Under the pieces are notes generated by a model. It searched no databases, was not told the origin of the DNA, and saw nothing but the letters and a program-made list of their open reading frames with translations. Positions 20,936 through 33,050 of a DNA stretch of 64,000 nt are shown piece after piece (positions within the stretch are counted from its first letter, which is position 1; each line of letters starts with the position of its first letter). The stretch is from assembly GCA_951812925.1 (NCBI GenBank), contig OX638369.1:64556228-64620227 (forward strand). The letters run 5' to 3'. This DNA is from Calliopum simillimum. Its lineage: Eukaryota > Arthropoda > Insecta > Diptera > Lauxaniidae. The position numbers were made by a program, and so were the translations under genes.

Positions 20936-22984
20936 GAGTTTTTGCACAGGTGTCAAAGAGTAAAACAATTTTTTTTTGTTTCTTTTGTTTACGTAAATTT
21001 TGTGCGATTTTAACACAAACGTACTAATAATCGTAATTTTAATTAAAAAAAAAGTCGAATTTTTCTTTGATAAATATTTTTGCCTTTTTTTTGCATACAA
21101 ACTTTTAGTAGTGATTGGATTAAACGGGTTGAAGTATCTTCGAACTGTACATATATAGATGTGACCTTCTTGTTAATCATGGAAAAAAAATCGTCAAGTG
21201 CCGCTCATTCAGTGTGTCATCGCATTAAAGATTTCACTGGAAAATTAATTAAATTAAAATGAAAATGATTCTACCAATATTTCAAAATCGAAACTGTGAA
21301 GAATACGAATTTGTGCAATTTAAAATATGTTGTACTACTTTTCAGTTGCATAACCATATTTGTATTATAAAAAACAGTCAACGGTGTACATTAGAGCGGA
21401 CCTTAACATACAAAGAAAAATAAAAAATTAAAATGATTATTTCATTCACATTTCGCAAATCACGATTGAATTGCAAATCACAATTGAATCGATGTTTGTT
21501 CAAACCATACAATAAACATTTTTTTGATTTTTTTTTTTTTTGCTAGATTCTTCTTGATCGATTTTCACAATAAACTAGTTACTAGACTGGCCAAAAAGTA
21601 AAAACCCTAAAATTTAGCATTTTTTAAATTTTGCTTGTATTTGAGGAACCATCTCCGGGTCCGAATTCACTAAGTTTTTGCTCAGAGCTTGTATATACCA
21701 TCCCTAGTATATTTGTGTATTTTAGTTGCGATATCATGAATAATGCTCATAAAGTTAACTTTAACCCTAGATTACTGACCTTCAATATATGTAGGTACGT
21801 TATTACTAACCATGAGTCGAATCGACTCACAAATGCGAAAACTATAAGAATGAAATCAATCAAAGACATATGTATCTGTTTTACAAAGTCATACTCTACT
21901 TTCGTTTTTTTTTTTTTTTTTTGAAACAAAAAATGTGAAAACATGATATGGATCTCTCGCACTAAAATAATAAAATATTTTGTTCAATATGGAATTGATA
22001 ATTGTACTTTATTACTAACAATGGGTACTTTTTACTCTCAAAAAGCTATGGAATTACTAACCATGAACATCATGCTTAAATATTCATATATGTATGTATT
22101 ACTAACCAACCATGAGTTATTTCGACTCACTAACTTTTAGATTTCTCCACAATACACGAATTCAGCCGAAGTGATCGGAACGACCTCTATGTACTGCATC
22201 TCAAGACTCACTAAACAGTGAAAGCTAAAATGAAGGCAGGGAGTGCTAGTGCATAATGCAGACTCTCCACGCTCAAAAATGTAGCCGCATCGACTCATGG
22301 TTAGAAATTTAGGGCTCAATGATTTTTTTTTTTTTTTGTATTGGAGGTAGGCTTGTCCGTTGACCGATTTCGCTCATTTTTTATCCCACGAGCTACGACA
22401 AAGGTAGACCTACATGTATAAAATTTCATCAAATTCTCTTGATTTAAAAAAATATTGAAATGATTTCTAGGAACAAACAGCCAATTTTTTTTTGTACAAC
22501 ACGCTCCAGCTACTGCAAAAAAATTTAAAAGTCGTCTAGAAAAATAGCCAAATAGTCAAATAAGGGTTCAGTTCAGAACCAGAATATCTGGCAACGCTGT
22601 TCGTACTATGATGCGATTCATGCGATCTAAACACCAATACTAATGACACATGTACATATCGTTAGCTGAAATGCAAACAGGTGTTTCATCAATTTGAACA
22701 TCTTACACTCCAAATGTTTAAGATTTTAAACGCAGTTTTGGCAAGTATTGCCTAAAATAAAATCGGCATTAAGCAATCCTTGTCTAAATTTGCTTTTAAA
22801 TTTAAAATATTTGGAGTTTTAAGGCTTGCCTTTGAAAAAATTCAAAATGATGTGAAACCTTTTTGCATTTCAGGTGACGATATGTATTTATTTAAGTATT
22901 TTTAAATCAGATTTGGTGCTTTTTGAAAATTAAATCGGGTATATAAAGTGAGTTAGTGCGTTTTTTGGTGCTTTTTCTTAAATT
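20936..22984. other. Non-coding stretch with two dispersed-repeat fragments
   Basis: Minus-oriented fragments of the mini-me-like repeat occur near 21585-21740 (GGCCAAAAAGTAAAAACCCT, then TTGCTCAGAGCTTG) and 22325-22450 (TTGACCGATTTCGCTCATTT). A 27-codon frame at 21178-21261 has no recognised homology. A pentamer-rich ACTAACCATGAG word recurs at about 21805, 22057 and 22105. Confidence 0.4.
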
Positions 22985-24170
22985 CAAAGGCATTATGAGT
23001 GTTCGTTTACTAGTACATAGAGACAAATCACGCCAATTCCACTTGTTGTTGGAATTTAATTCTAATAACCTAAATCTAATGCTTATATTAGTATTAAACA
23101 TTCACGGTGGTTTTTAAAAAATTTTAACTTTTTGGAATATCACCCGCGATTTTTTTCAGGGATAATGTTGAGGGACCCTTCTAGTATCTAAATCCGCAAA
23201 CCGCGAAATTGAACGTCCAGCCGTTTTTTTTTTTTCGACCTTTTAGTTTTTTCAACGATTTTTGAGTATGTCTCGGTGTGTATATAGGATATTAGGAGTT
23301 ATTAAATAAAAACAGGTTTTTTACGTTTTCTTAAACTTTATAGAATAACTCCTAAACGGTAAATTTCATGTGTACATATGTTGCTTATCATTTATAGATC
23401 ATAAAATTCTCTTTAAACAAATAGTTTTGATTTTTTCGTGTGGCTCATCGTTCTTGAATTATGGCACTTCAAAAATCAACATATTGCTACGCACACTAAT
23501 ACGCTGCATGTATGAATTACCAAGCTTTACCACTTTTCTAATTAGAATATCTCCTAAACTATAAGCCGTACGAAAACAACTCTGAGAACTTTTTTATAGG
23601 AAATTACCAGGACTACAAAATTGTGCCGCACTGCAAAATTGTATCGCTCTATTTTTCTGAAAAAGCAGCCGTTTGCGAGATATTTGCAAGAAACTGATTT
23701 TTTGATCTTTGACCTTGAATAACTTAAGACGCAGACACGAGACTTTTGAGACTACTTTTATAACACTATAATGAAGGTGTATACCAGTTTTCAGCTTATT
23801 ATCTCTTATTCCGAGATAAAATCATAATTATTTTTTTAAAATTTTACATTTTTTTTTATATGCCCGCAAAATTTCATTTAGTTTGGGTAAACAGTTTTCA
23901 TGAAATAAATTTTCAAAATTTTAGTTAAATTAATTTTGAATTTTATAAAAAATTATGTAAAAAATCAAATTTTAAAAATTTAAAAATTTTTTGTATAAGG
24001 AATGTTTACTACTAATATAAGCATTAGATTCAGGTTATTAGAATGAAATTTAGACAACAAGTGGAATTTGGGATACACACTTGGCGTGATTTGTCTCATA
24101 GTTAAAGTTTTAGCCCGAAAACCTTTCGTTTACGTACGAACACTCATATTATAAATTTGTTCCAACTACG
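22985..24170. repeat. Element with long terminal inverted repeats
   Basis: About 115 bp at 22990-23105 (GTTCGTTTACTAG...TAATGCTTATATTAG) recur inverted at 24000-24150 (CTAATATAAGCATTAG...ACGAACACTCAT). The right copy carries extra short insertions. The 900-bp interior is non-coding and includes the phrase ATAACTCCTAAACGGTAAAT shared with about 61270. I assign it to the foldback-like class of this window. Confidence 0.6.
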
Positions 24171-24980
24171 AACTGACAAACTATTTACGCTTCTGTTAGT
24201 GGCTTAAAAACTGGCTTGGAATTGAAAGCACTTAAAATGTTGTTTTGATCAAGTCAACTTACTATTTTACTGTAAAGTTTGGGTCTGGTTATTAAAAAAC
24301 GTGCAAAGAAAGTGCCTTCTTCTGTAAAAATTTTGTTTCGAAGCCTAAAGACGTTGTTCAAAAACTAAGGAGTAGAGTTTTTTATCATTGCACTGGGACT
24401 CCGCTAATAGTTTTCACTTGAAAATCTAGGAACAATCCCAAAAAGAAATAATTCGCAAAAAATGCTCTAAAATTGGAAAATTTTAAAACCTAAAACGCCA
24501 TATTCCATGTGATTAAAAATCATACTAAATGAAGTACTAATGCTTTATTTTAATTTGTCAAAATTACGTCAGCAATTTTTTACAGTTGAACAATTCCATA
24601 CAAATAATGACTTCTTTAAGAACGGTGGTAGTTATGTTTTCTTCCTTCCACCTAAGTAAATAAAACTGAATTTTAAATACCAAATTTTGTATTTCCAAGA
24701 AAACTTTTCTTCAAAATATAAGTGAACGGTACCTAAATGCAAAAAATTTGTGTTATTATAACTTTCTTAATTAACGGTATCTTAAGAGGATTCAACTTTG
24801 TCTTGCGCATAAACACAATTTCTTTTTTTGAATTCATCCGATTTGTTTTACCAATTAAAATACACCTACGAGTACGTAGGTAATAAAACACGTAGATTTT
24901 GTATATGTTTATTATTGAATAAGTTTAGCACACCAATATCCAAGAAATTGAAAATGCAAAATTATTCGTTACTTTTTTAA
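24171..24980. other. Non-coding stretch
   Basis: No supported feature; AT-rich sequence between two foldback-type elements. Confidence 0.35.
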
Positions 24981-26374
24981 TAGTACAGTCATTTGGTAGT
25001 TTTACCTGGAAAGTTTTGCGGGATTTCTGCAAATGAATTATTTTATAGATTTCGATGTGCTCTTTCAGAATTTCAACTTTGCTACCTCGTATCGTGTTCG
25101 CTCGAGCCGCCATATTGGAAAAATGGCGTCCAAAATCAGTTTTTTACAAATATCTCTTTAACGGTTATATTTAGAGAAAAACTTTTTAGGACAATGTTGT
25201 AGCCTATAAAATTTTCTATAAAAATGACCTTTGAATTGTTTTCGTACGACTTATAACTCGGGAGATATCTTTATTCAAAATTTTAGAAAAGTTAGTAAAT
25301 TGTGAATGCCACTTATGAGTAGGCACAGTGATGTGTCAAGCTTATAATTACGATAACTTATGAACAGTGAGTTGCACGTTTAAAATAAAAACATCTATTT
25401 ATAGGGAATAACTTGCGCTACAAGTTACATATTATTTTTTTTTCATATCACCTATAGTTAAGGAGATATTTTTCCAACAAACATAAAATTTTGAAAAAAA
25501 AAGTTTTTTCAAAATGGCTCCTAAACGGTTCGTCCTAGAAAAAAAATTGTCCATGTATTTTGTAGAACGTTCAATTCCCTATAAGGGTCTCTTCGAGCTG
25601 TTTTTTCGTCAGACTTACCCTTCATGAGATATAGCGTCTTGAAAATCATTCAAAATTGAATATTGTTCTATGCGCCCTACTATGTTCAATTTTGAATGAT
25701 TTTCAAGTCGCGATATCTCATGAAGGGTAAGTCTGACGAAAAAACAGCTCAAAGAGACCCTTATAGGGAATTGAACGTTCTACAAAATGCATGGACAATT
25801 TTTTTTCTAGGACGAACTGTTTAGGAGCCATTTTGAAAAAACGTTTTTTTTCAAAATCTATGGTTTGTGGGAAAAATATCTCCTTTACTATAGGTGATAT
25901 GAAAAAAAAAATAGTACGTAACTTGTAGCGCATGTTATTCCCTATAAACAGCTGTTTTTATTTGAAACGTGCGACTCACCGTTCATAAGTTATCGTAATT
26001 ATAAGCTTGACACATCACTGTGCCTACTCATAAGTGGCATTCACAATTTACTAATTTTTCTAAAATTTTGAATAAAGATATCTCCTGAGTTATAAGTCGT
26101 ACGAAAACAATTCAAAGGTCATTTTTATAGAAAATTGTATAGGCTACAACATTGTCCTAATAAGTTTTTCTCTAAATATAACCGTTAAAGAGATATTTGT
26201 AAAAAACTGATTTTGGACGCCATTTTTCCAATATGGCGGCTCGAGCGAACACGATACGAGGTAGCAAAGTTGAAATTCTGAAAGAGCACATCGAAATCTA
26301 TAAAATAACTCATTTGCAGAAATCCCGCAAAACTTTCCAGGCAACATCATTTTTTTCTCCCAAATGATTGTACT
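24981..26374. repeat. Large foldback element, arms about 680 bp
   Basis: The two arms are near-identical inverted copies around a loop of about 27 nt centred near 25672: CTTGAAAATCATTCAAAATT at 25633 is mirrored at 25689-25708. The ends TAGTACAGTCATTTGG and CCAAATGATTGTACTA mark its limits, with TAA-like flanks. Scattered single-base differences and a few indels are the only departures by eye. Open frames appear in mirror positions in both arms (for example MAARANTIRGSK in the left arm on the minus strand). A transcript would form a very long hairpin RNA. Confidence 0.9.
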
Positions 26375-26448
26375 ATAACAACTTTACAAAAAAAAAAAAA
26401 TATACTCAAAAGGATTTGTTTAAATCTTGAAATTTTAGAAAGTTATGT

Positions 26449-26598
26449 CTTACTGCCATACCTAAATTGCAGCGTCAGGCGTATTTAACCATCTCTGTCT
26501 TTTTCATGTCCAAGCAATTTGTATGGAGGAAACCGAAACAGAGACGGTTAAATTACTCTGACGCTCGACTAACGCTCCAATTTAGGTATGGCAGTAAG
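26449..26598. repeat. 150-bp MITE
   Basis: The left end CTTACTGCCATACCTAAATT and the right end AATTTAGGTATGGCAGTAAG are exact inverted copies over 20 bp, and the similarity continues inward for about 30 bp. It is non-coding and separated by about 75 bp from the large foldback. The flanks share TTATGT/TTATCG, but no exact duplication is clear. Confidence 0.75.
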
Positions 26599-26775
26599 TT
26601 ATCGTAAATTGTGGAGAAATTTCCTAGTTTGTTATGGAAATGTATTCATCGTTGTTTATAAAAGTATTTTTGTTTTATCTCTGCAAAATCTTTAAAATTT
26701 TTAATTTAACTTGTCCTTTAAAATCAGTACATATAATGAATAAAAAAGTAAAAGACGAAAATGAAGCGCATTCTA

Positions 26776-27272
26776 AAACTAGTAAGGGTGTAACTTTTGG
26801 TCTGGCCAAACATTAAATACCCTACATTGCAGTATTTTTAAAATTTTGCTTATATGGGAGGGCCACGCCCTCTTGTACGAACTCGCCCAGTTTTTTTTTT
26901 CAGAGCTTGCGCTTACATTTCTTGGTATTTATGTGTATTTTGAAAAATACTCCTAAAGATGCATTTTGAATATATTTTTTGTATGGGCGGTGGGCGTGTG
27001 CGTTGATCGATTTCGCTCATTTTCAATCTCACGAGCTAACTTTAACGACGGAGGCAGTGTACCAAATTTCATTGAATTATCTTCGACAGTTTTCCCAGAA
27101 AATGTATTTCCACGCACACCCAGCCACACAGCCAGTGAGACGGACATGGCTATATCGACTCAGAAGGTGACGCTGATCAAGAATATACATACTTTTCTAT
27201 ATGTGCCACGCCTCCTTCTGTGCGTTACAAACGGACAAAGTTAATATACCCTGGATGTAGGGTATAAAAAAG
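26776..27272 (-). repeat. Dispersed dipteran repeat (mini-me/DINE-like), minus orientation
   Basis: Reads as the complement of the copy at 60325: TATACCCTGGATGTAGGGTA at its 5' end (27247-27266), the AGACGGACATGGCTATATCG block, the ACTTTAACGACGGAGGCAGT block and the end GGTCTGGCCAAACATTAAAT. It lacks the long GTCY microsatellite and is directly followed by a foldback starting near 27286. Open frames on both strands here are repeat shadows. Confidence 0.65.
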
Positions 27273-27285
27273 AAAAAAAAAAACT

Positions 27286-30200
27286 ACGCCCAATCTTTTT
27301 ACTGAGTGTTCTATGCGTAATCGCTTAAGATTTGGGTTGGCATCTCCGATTTTTATGAAAATTGGTGAAAAGTTAGTATTTGACATACATATGAATGGGT
27401 TTTTTTGAAAGTGGAATAAGTCCACTTTTTCATAAACTGAGATATTGAAGGGTTTGCGTACGACTCAATTTAAAAATACTGGCAAGCGCTATTTAACTGG
27501 TGTTAAGTGTTTACCACTGTAAATTTACCAAATTTTGTTATGCTGTAAAAATTTTTACAGGTGTAATAGAAAATAGTCGAGTTTTTTTGGTCTGAATGGA
27601 CTTATTCCACTTTCATTTATAATAAATTTAAAAATTTGTTATACTTTTGTATGACTTATTCCATTTTTACTCACAAAATATTTTGTAAACTAAAGCAAAG
27701 GAAAATTAAAACTTAGAAAAATTTTACTTTAAAAACTGTTGTTGTTTTTTTTCTTTTATTTTTGCCCAAATAGGGCTCTGGGAAATAATTACAACAATAA
27801 CAAAAACAAAAAGTTCTTGTCGGACCTACTTTCGGAGGTATAGCCATCGGAAGATCGAGAAATATCTTTTATAAAAACTGTTATAAGTTGGGAACCCCTA
27901 AAAGGATTTCAATAATGTTAGTGTCATACGAAAGATATATTAATTTGCTATAAAATCAACCCGAAAAAATTTTTAATGCGAGTGGTGGTTATGGAGACAT
28001 TGCAAATTTCCAGAAATTTTGATAATTTTTTTTTTTTTTAAAGCACTATTTTTCCAAAAACTGTATCATTAACGCATAGTTTTAGTAACATAATATGAAA
28101 GCCCAATTTATTTCCATTCATCTAACATGTAATTTGTACCTGATTTCTTGCACTAGCATACTTTTTTTTATAGGAAAACAAAAAAGTAAACTAAAGAAAT
28201 TTTCATGAAATTTTGCAAAACATTACAAGAACAATAATAATACCAGCAACAACAACAACAAAAATAACAATAACACCAATAACGATGTTTTTGCATAGTT
28301 TTCGATCAATTCCGATTCCTGTAGACTTTTCGATGCTTTTCAATAACTTACTTTTTTGTTTTCCTATAAAAAAAAATTTGTAATGCAAGAAATCAGGTAC
28401 AAATTACATGTTGGATGAAAAGAAATAAATTGAGCTTTCATTTTATGTTACTAAAACTATGCGTTAATGATACAGTTTTTGGAAAAATAGTGCTTTAAAA
28501 AAAAAAATTATCAAAATTTTCGTGAAATTTGCAATATCTCTAAAACCCCCACTCGCATTAAAAATTTTTGCAGGTTGATTTTATAGCAAATTAATATATC
28601 TTTCGTATGACACTAACATTATTGAAATCCTTTCAGGGGTTCCCAACTTATAATAGTTTTTATAAAAGATATATCTCGATCTTCCGATGGCTATATCTCC
28701 GAAAGTAGGTCCGACAAGAACTTTTTGTTGTTGTTGTTGTTGTAATTATTTCCCAGAGCCCTATTTGGGCAAAAATAAAAGAATAAAAAACAACAATAGT
28801 TTTTAAAGTAAAATTTTTCTAAGTTTTAATTTTCCTTTGCTTTAGTTTACAAAATATTTTGTGAGTAAAAATGGAATAAGTCATACAAAAGTATAACAAA
28901 TTTTTAAATTTATTATAAATGAAAGTGGAATAAGTCCATTCAGACCAAAAAAACTGGACTATTTTCTATTACACCTGTAAAAATTTTTACAGCATAACAA
29001 AATTTGGTAAATTTACAGTGGTAAACACTTAACACCAGTTAAATAGCGCTTGCCAATATTTTTAAATTGAATTAAAAGCAATATCTTCTGTGTAGCAGTA
29101 GATGAAAAAATGGACTTATTCCACTTTCAAAAAAATCATTTTTGTAAAAATGCTTTTCATGAAAAATTCTTTTGAGTAATTTATGATGAAATCGTGGTCT
29201 AACGAGTCTGTAATTTTCAATATAAATAGAGGACATATATAGCTAGCTATAACTACCATAAACTCAATTTTTCTGGAATTGGACTTATTCCACTTTCAAA
29301 TAAACCCATTCATATAACTGTAGTAAAATGATTTTTCGAAATTCCGAAAAAATCCAAGATGGCGGCCATATGAAGTCCAATCCAACTTTAAGATACTCAC
29401 ATGTTTGAAATTTCATAACTCCTCGGATTTTGATCCGATTTTAATGAAATTTTCAAGATTAGTGCAAATGAATATGAACTTTTGAAAAAAAAAAATACAC
29501 TTTTACCTTTTTAAAGCCAATTTGGGGCTTGGTGCACCCTTTTTATTTTTTTTAAACCATTTTTATTTAAAAGTAATTTTTATTTTAATTATTTACCAAC
29601 CTTCAAAATCGTTGAATCTTTTACGGTTAGCATGTTATGAGTTTTTGAAGTTGTTTATTATTGTGTTTACCATGAGTCGTTGGTGCACGTGCGCTACCAT
29701 ATATGTAGAGTTGCCACCGTCCAGACGGTATTTTTAGAATATTTTTGGAGAATATTTTAACCCATTGAAACCAAGTTTTTGGAAATACAAGTTTTTAGAA
29801 ATAGTGGTCTAAAAGATCTTTAAAAACGGGACATATTGTTAAGATGTTCTAAAAAGTTGTTCCATGTTTGATTTCACGTGAAGTTATGTGAACATCTTAG
29901 CCCATTATATCGCTTTTTTAAGGGTCTTTTTGACCCCTTTTTCCAAAAACATGGTTATAATGGTTTGAATGAAAATAGTTTAAAAAAAATAAAAAGGGTG
30001 CACCAAGCCCCAAATTGGCCTTAAAAAAGAAAAAAAGCTTTCTTTCTACTTACAATTAAATTTTTTTTTCTGCACTAACTCTGAAAATTTAATTAAAATC
30101 GGATCAAAATCCGAGGAGCTATGCATTTTCAAACATGTGAGTGTCTAAAAGTTGGATCGGACTTCATATGCCCGTCATCTTGGATTTTTTCGGAATTTCG

Positions 30201-30355
30201 AAAAATCATTTTACCACAGTTATGCGTATGTCATTTACTAACTTTTCATCAATTTTCATAAAAATCGGATATGTCAACCCAAATCTTAATCGATTACGCA
30301 AAGAAACAATCTCTAGCGACGAGTCAGTACAATTTGAAAGTAAAAAGTTGGGGCG
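27286..30355. repeat. Outer foldback element interrupted by another element
   Basis: Left-arm pieces 27286-27392 and 29316-29545 mirror the right arm at 29990-30355 (for example TTGGGGCTTGGTGCACCCTT at 29523 and AAGGGTGCACCAAGCCCCAA). The left arm is split by the 1919-bp element 27393-29311. Without that insert the foldback is about 1.15 kb. Its right arm still carries the uninterrupted site. The arms contain AAAATCGGATCAAAATCCGA-type words and are non-coding. Confidence 0.85.
27393..29311. mobile_element. Inserted palindromic TIR element with AAGTGGAATAAGTCCA words
   Basis: Ends are GAATGGGTTT and AAACCCATTC, flanked on both sides by ATAT (27389-27392, 29312-29315). The arms are mirror images around about 28268, though the right arm has about 170 bp that the left lacks. 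The word AAGTGGAATAAGTCCA or a close variant occurs about seven times: near 27409, 27587, 27650, 28870, 28925, 29110 and 29282. The mirrored core includes GGACCTACTTTCGGAGGTAT. No transposase is seen. Confidence 0.8.
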
Positions 30356-31851
30356 ATCAAGTCGTCGATACTGATATATCGCTCATTTGTCCAACGGACT
30401 TTCGTTAAACCTCAGTAGATCTGTTCTTAAGTTGATTGCTACTTACCCTACAGACATCCATTCAATTATTTCCGACCTTTGTATCTTTTACTACAATATG
30501 TAGAACGTAAATTCGACAATTTTCAGAATGGCTCTCATTTTAAGCAATTAAAGTTTTGTTTTTTTTTTCTTTGTTTGAGAATTTATTTAATCCAGTTCTA
30601 GCAATCCTTGGTTCAAAAGGTGAAAAATTATCCTTTGAATACACATGGGCATTTCCATGATGTCGAACACATTTAAAGTAATAAAAAAAGTTTAAATAAA
30701 ACGGATTTTTAATTTGACCATAGACTTAACTTCAATGTCGCTAAGGTTGATTTTGGACAATTTTTTGTTTTCAAGAAAATTTGCAAAAAAAAGGAAGTAG
30801 TTTTTGAGGCCACCTTCTCAAACGCCGATTTTAGGGGAACCTTAGGCATTAATTCATTGTGACTAATTTTAGAATATTGTGGATAGATGTCTCTTAAAAA
30901 TGGTTTTGATTTTATCCAAAAACGATTTATAACTTTTTTTTAATTTAATTTTAATCACGGTCGCACGGGTAGTGTCGCATGCAACATTTTTTCTGTAAAC
31001 AAATTTTAAATTGAAAATCTTACCTTATCATAGAGCTGGGCGAAGGCCGTATTTTTTTCATGGATGTTACGGAAGTTGTTTTACCGGAACCGCATTTAAT
31101 ATTTCGGAGTCGCCGCCGGAATCAGAACCGAAGTCGGAGATAAAAGATATATATTATGGGAACTTTCATTGGTATTCGCCTTCCTTTCCTCTTCAATAAT
31201 TCAACAGCTTAGAAAAATAAACGAGCAAATTTTTTATGAGTTAATTCAATTTTTTGGCCGAGATGATTTTTTTAAGCCACAACACAAATAGCACTCCAAT
31301 AAAAACATTTTGAGTGCATATGTATGCCGTTCAATCTCCTATCATATCTTGTACCCTATGTATGTAATTTAGTGAATTGCATTTTACCCATATCGTAAGA
31401 TTTATTATGTGAATTGATAGGGCATATTACGGTCAAGAAAAAGAAAACTGCCAATTTGCTTTCTTACTCTGTTCTGACAGTAAACGCCTAGTTATTGGAA
31501 TCATTTTGTTATTGGAATCATTTTGTTTCAACATATTCAATCTGCTTTATATTTTAATTTATTAACAAGTTACCTTGCGTTGGCAACTCTATCAATTAAG
31601 TGGATCGTTTACATCCTGTAAACAATATTTTTAAGTTTTTTTTTTGTCGAAATTCCATTCATTATAATCTCTTAATTTAGATAATTGAGCTTCAAATGAA
31701 GTTCGTAGCATTAGTAAACAAAGTAATAAATTAATTTTCACTTGTGCACTTGAAAATGTGCAGCGAACCGATACCAAATATTAATTTGTAATTTCGAATG
31801 AAATGTTTTTTTATAGTTCACTTGAATTCATTAAAAATACCGCGTTTCTAA
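30356..31851. other. Upstream region of the type II membrane protein gene
   Basis: No repeat of the window's large families is recognised here. It presumably includes the promoter-proximal region of the gene starting near 31880. A short frame around 31060-31199 has no recognised product. Confidence 0.4.
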
Positions 31852-31859
31852 TATAAAAG
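31852..31859 (+). promoter_or_regulatory. TATA box
   Basis: TATAAAAG is a consensus TATA element. Transcription would start about 25-30 bp downstream, near 31880-31890 (CATTCAAAA), in front of an untypically AAC-rich leader. Confidence 0.5.
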
Positions 31860-31884
31860 CCTGGTACATTTGCACATTCAAAAA

Positions 31885-32145
31885 AAGTAATTAAAAACGT
31901 GTCTCTAATTACTTACACTAGGAAAAGCATAATTGACATAAATCATTGAATAAAATCAAAAATCAAATTAAAAACAAAAGTGCATTAAAATTATTTATAG
32001 CCAAAAAGTCATTAAAATTAAATTTGAAGTCACAGTCACCAAAGTCAGCAAACAACAACAAAGTCATCATAATCATTATCAAAATTAACTACACCAACAA
32101 AACAACAACATCACCAACAATTTTCTAATAAAAACCGGCTCAACA
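31885..32145 (+). other. 5' UTR, AAC-rich
   Basis: The stretch is rich in AAAATC, CAACAACAACA and CACCAACA words, typical of fly leaders, and has no ATG-initiated frame of length before 32146. An alternative reading is that CTCTAATTACTTACACTAG at 31902-31920 is a branch point and splice acceptor. In that case the ATG exon would be a second exon joined to an upstream untranslated exon, perhaps at 20.2-20.9 kb. Confidence 0.5.
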
Positions 32146-32232
32146 ATGCGTCGCAACGTGAAGTTGATTGTTTTTGTGACAGTCATCTGGATGTTCGTTA
32201 TGGTCTACTACTTCCAGTCGAACACTGAAAAG
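32146..32232 (+). CDS. First coding exon of a type II membrane protein, possibly a Pgant2/GALNT2-like transferase
   Basis: The ATG sits in a good fly context (CAACAATGC). The 29 codons give [15 protein letters not shown] followed by [14 protein letters not shown]. The exon ends in AAG/GTAAGT, a perfect donor in phase 0. A basic MRRNVK head precedes one hydrophobic segment at about residues 7-24, the layout of a type II signal anchor with a short cytosolic tail, as in Golgi glycosyltransferases. The MRR..W..YY pattern recalls GALNT2-type polypeptide GalNAc-transferases, which start mucin-type O-glycosylation, but 29 residues cannot prove this. Codon use is less AT-biased than in neighbouring DNA. 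No second exon is recognised in the following 32 kb, so intron 1 is probably very long and filled with transposons. Confidence 0.7.
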
Positions 32233-32794
32233 GTAAGTCATATGAACTAAGAAAATATGTAGTGATGTTTTACATACAAATATGTATCGAATTTATACTT
32301 TATTGATGTTAACTCAAATGTGTTCCATTGGTATTTTCAAAAAATTTTGACCATTTTCAAGTCTACTTCAGTATTTCATGTATCAAAGTCAACGACAGGG
32401 CTCAAATGAAGGTTTTCTGTTTTGATCTTTTTATCTTCATTTAGTACAGTAAAATTAAATACCTATATGGAGAAAAATTCCTGTGGCTTTGAAACTTAGC
32501 ACAGTTGCTTAAAGTCTAAGAGCCAGCGCTTAAAAACAACTTTGCGTCTCTAAAAGCTGGTTTTGTTACAGTTGGTTATAGTAAATGTGTACACCAATAA
32601 ACTGTCGATCAGTCAAGCGAACTTTAGAACAGGCGGCTGATATATTGTCTCAAACATGTCATAATTTTGATTTGGATCAAATTAATTTCTTAACGCTGAA
32701 AATTGTTATACAGATTGTATAATGCATATAAAACACAATTTTGTCGGTCAGTCAGTTATACGTTAGAACAAGGCTGGTTTGCAGCCCCGTGAAA
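32233..32794 (+). other. Start of a long intron
   Basis: Begins with the GTAAGT donor. No exon, RNA or repeat is recognised in this first part. Confidence 0.45.
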
Positions 32795-33050
32795 GGCAAA
32801 ACGCATTCTTACTGAAGAGGGAGGCATCTTACGAAAAAAGTGCACATGGCATAAAATGCTTAGAATCATCCACGGAACAAACGTGATTTTTTTTTTTTTT
32901 TTGAAAAATTATTAAAAATGACGTAGACATTTAAAAAAAAAAAAAAAAATTCAAAAAAAATTCATACTTGTTCCTAGGATGATTCTAAGCATTTAATACC
33001 ATGTGCATTTTTTTGGTAAGATGCCTCCCTCTTGAGTAAAAAACGTAAGC
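32795..33050. repeat. Foldback MITE
   Basis: AGAGGGAGGCATCTTACG at 32815 is mirrored by GGTAAGATGCCTCCCTCTT at 33015-33033. CATGGCATAAAATGCTTAG is mirrored by TAAGCATTTAATACCATG. The centre is poly(T)/poly(A). It shares the TGCTTAGAAT core with 3121-3305. Confidence 0.75.

Noticed and set aside
21178..21261. Small peptide gene of 27 codons
   Set aside because: No splice signals, homology or repeated occurrence; may be a leader frame at most.
25718..26350. Minus-strand frames in the 25-kb region
   Set aside because: They mirror frames in the other foldback arm and have no motif; explained by the inverted repeat.
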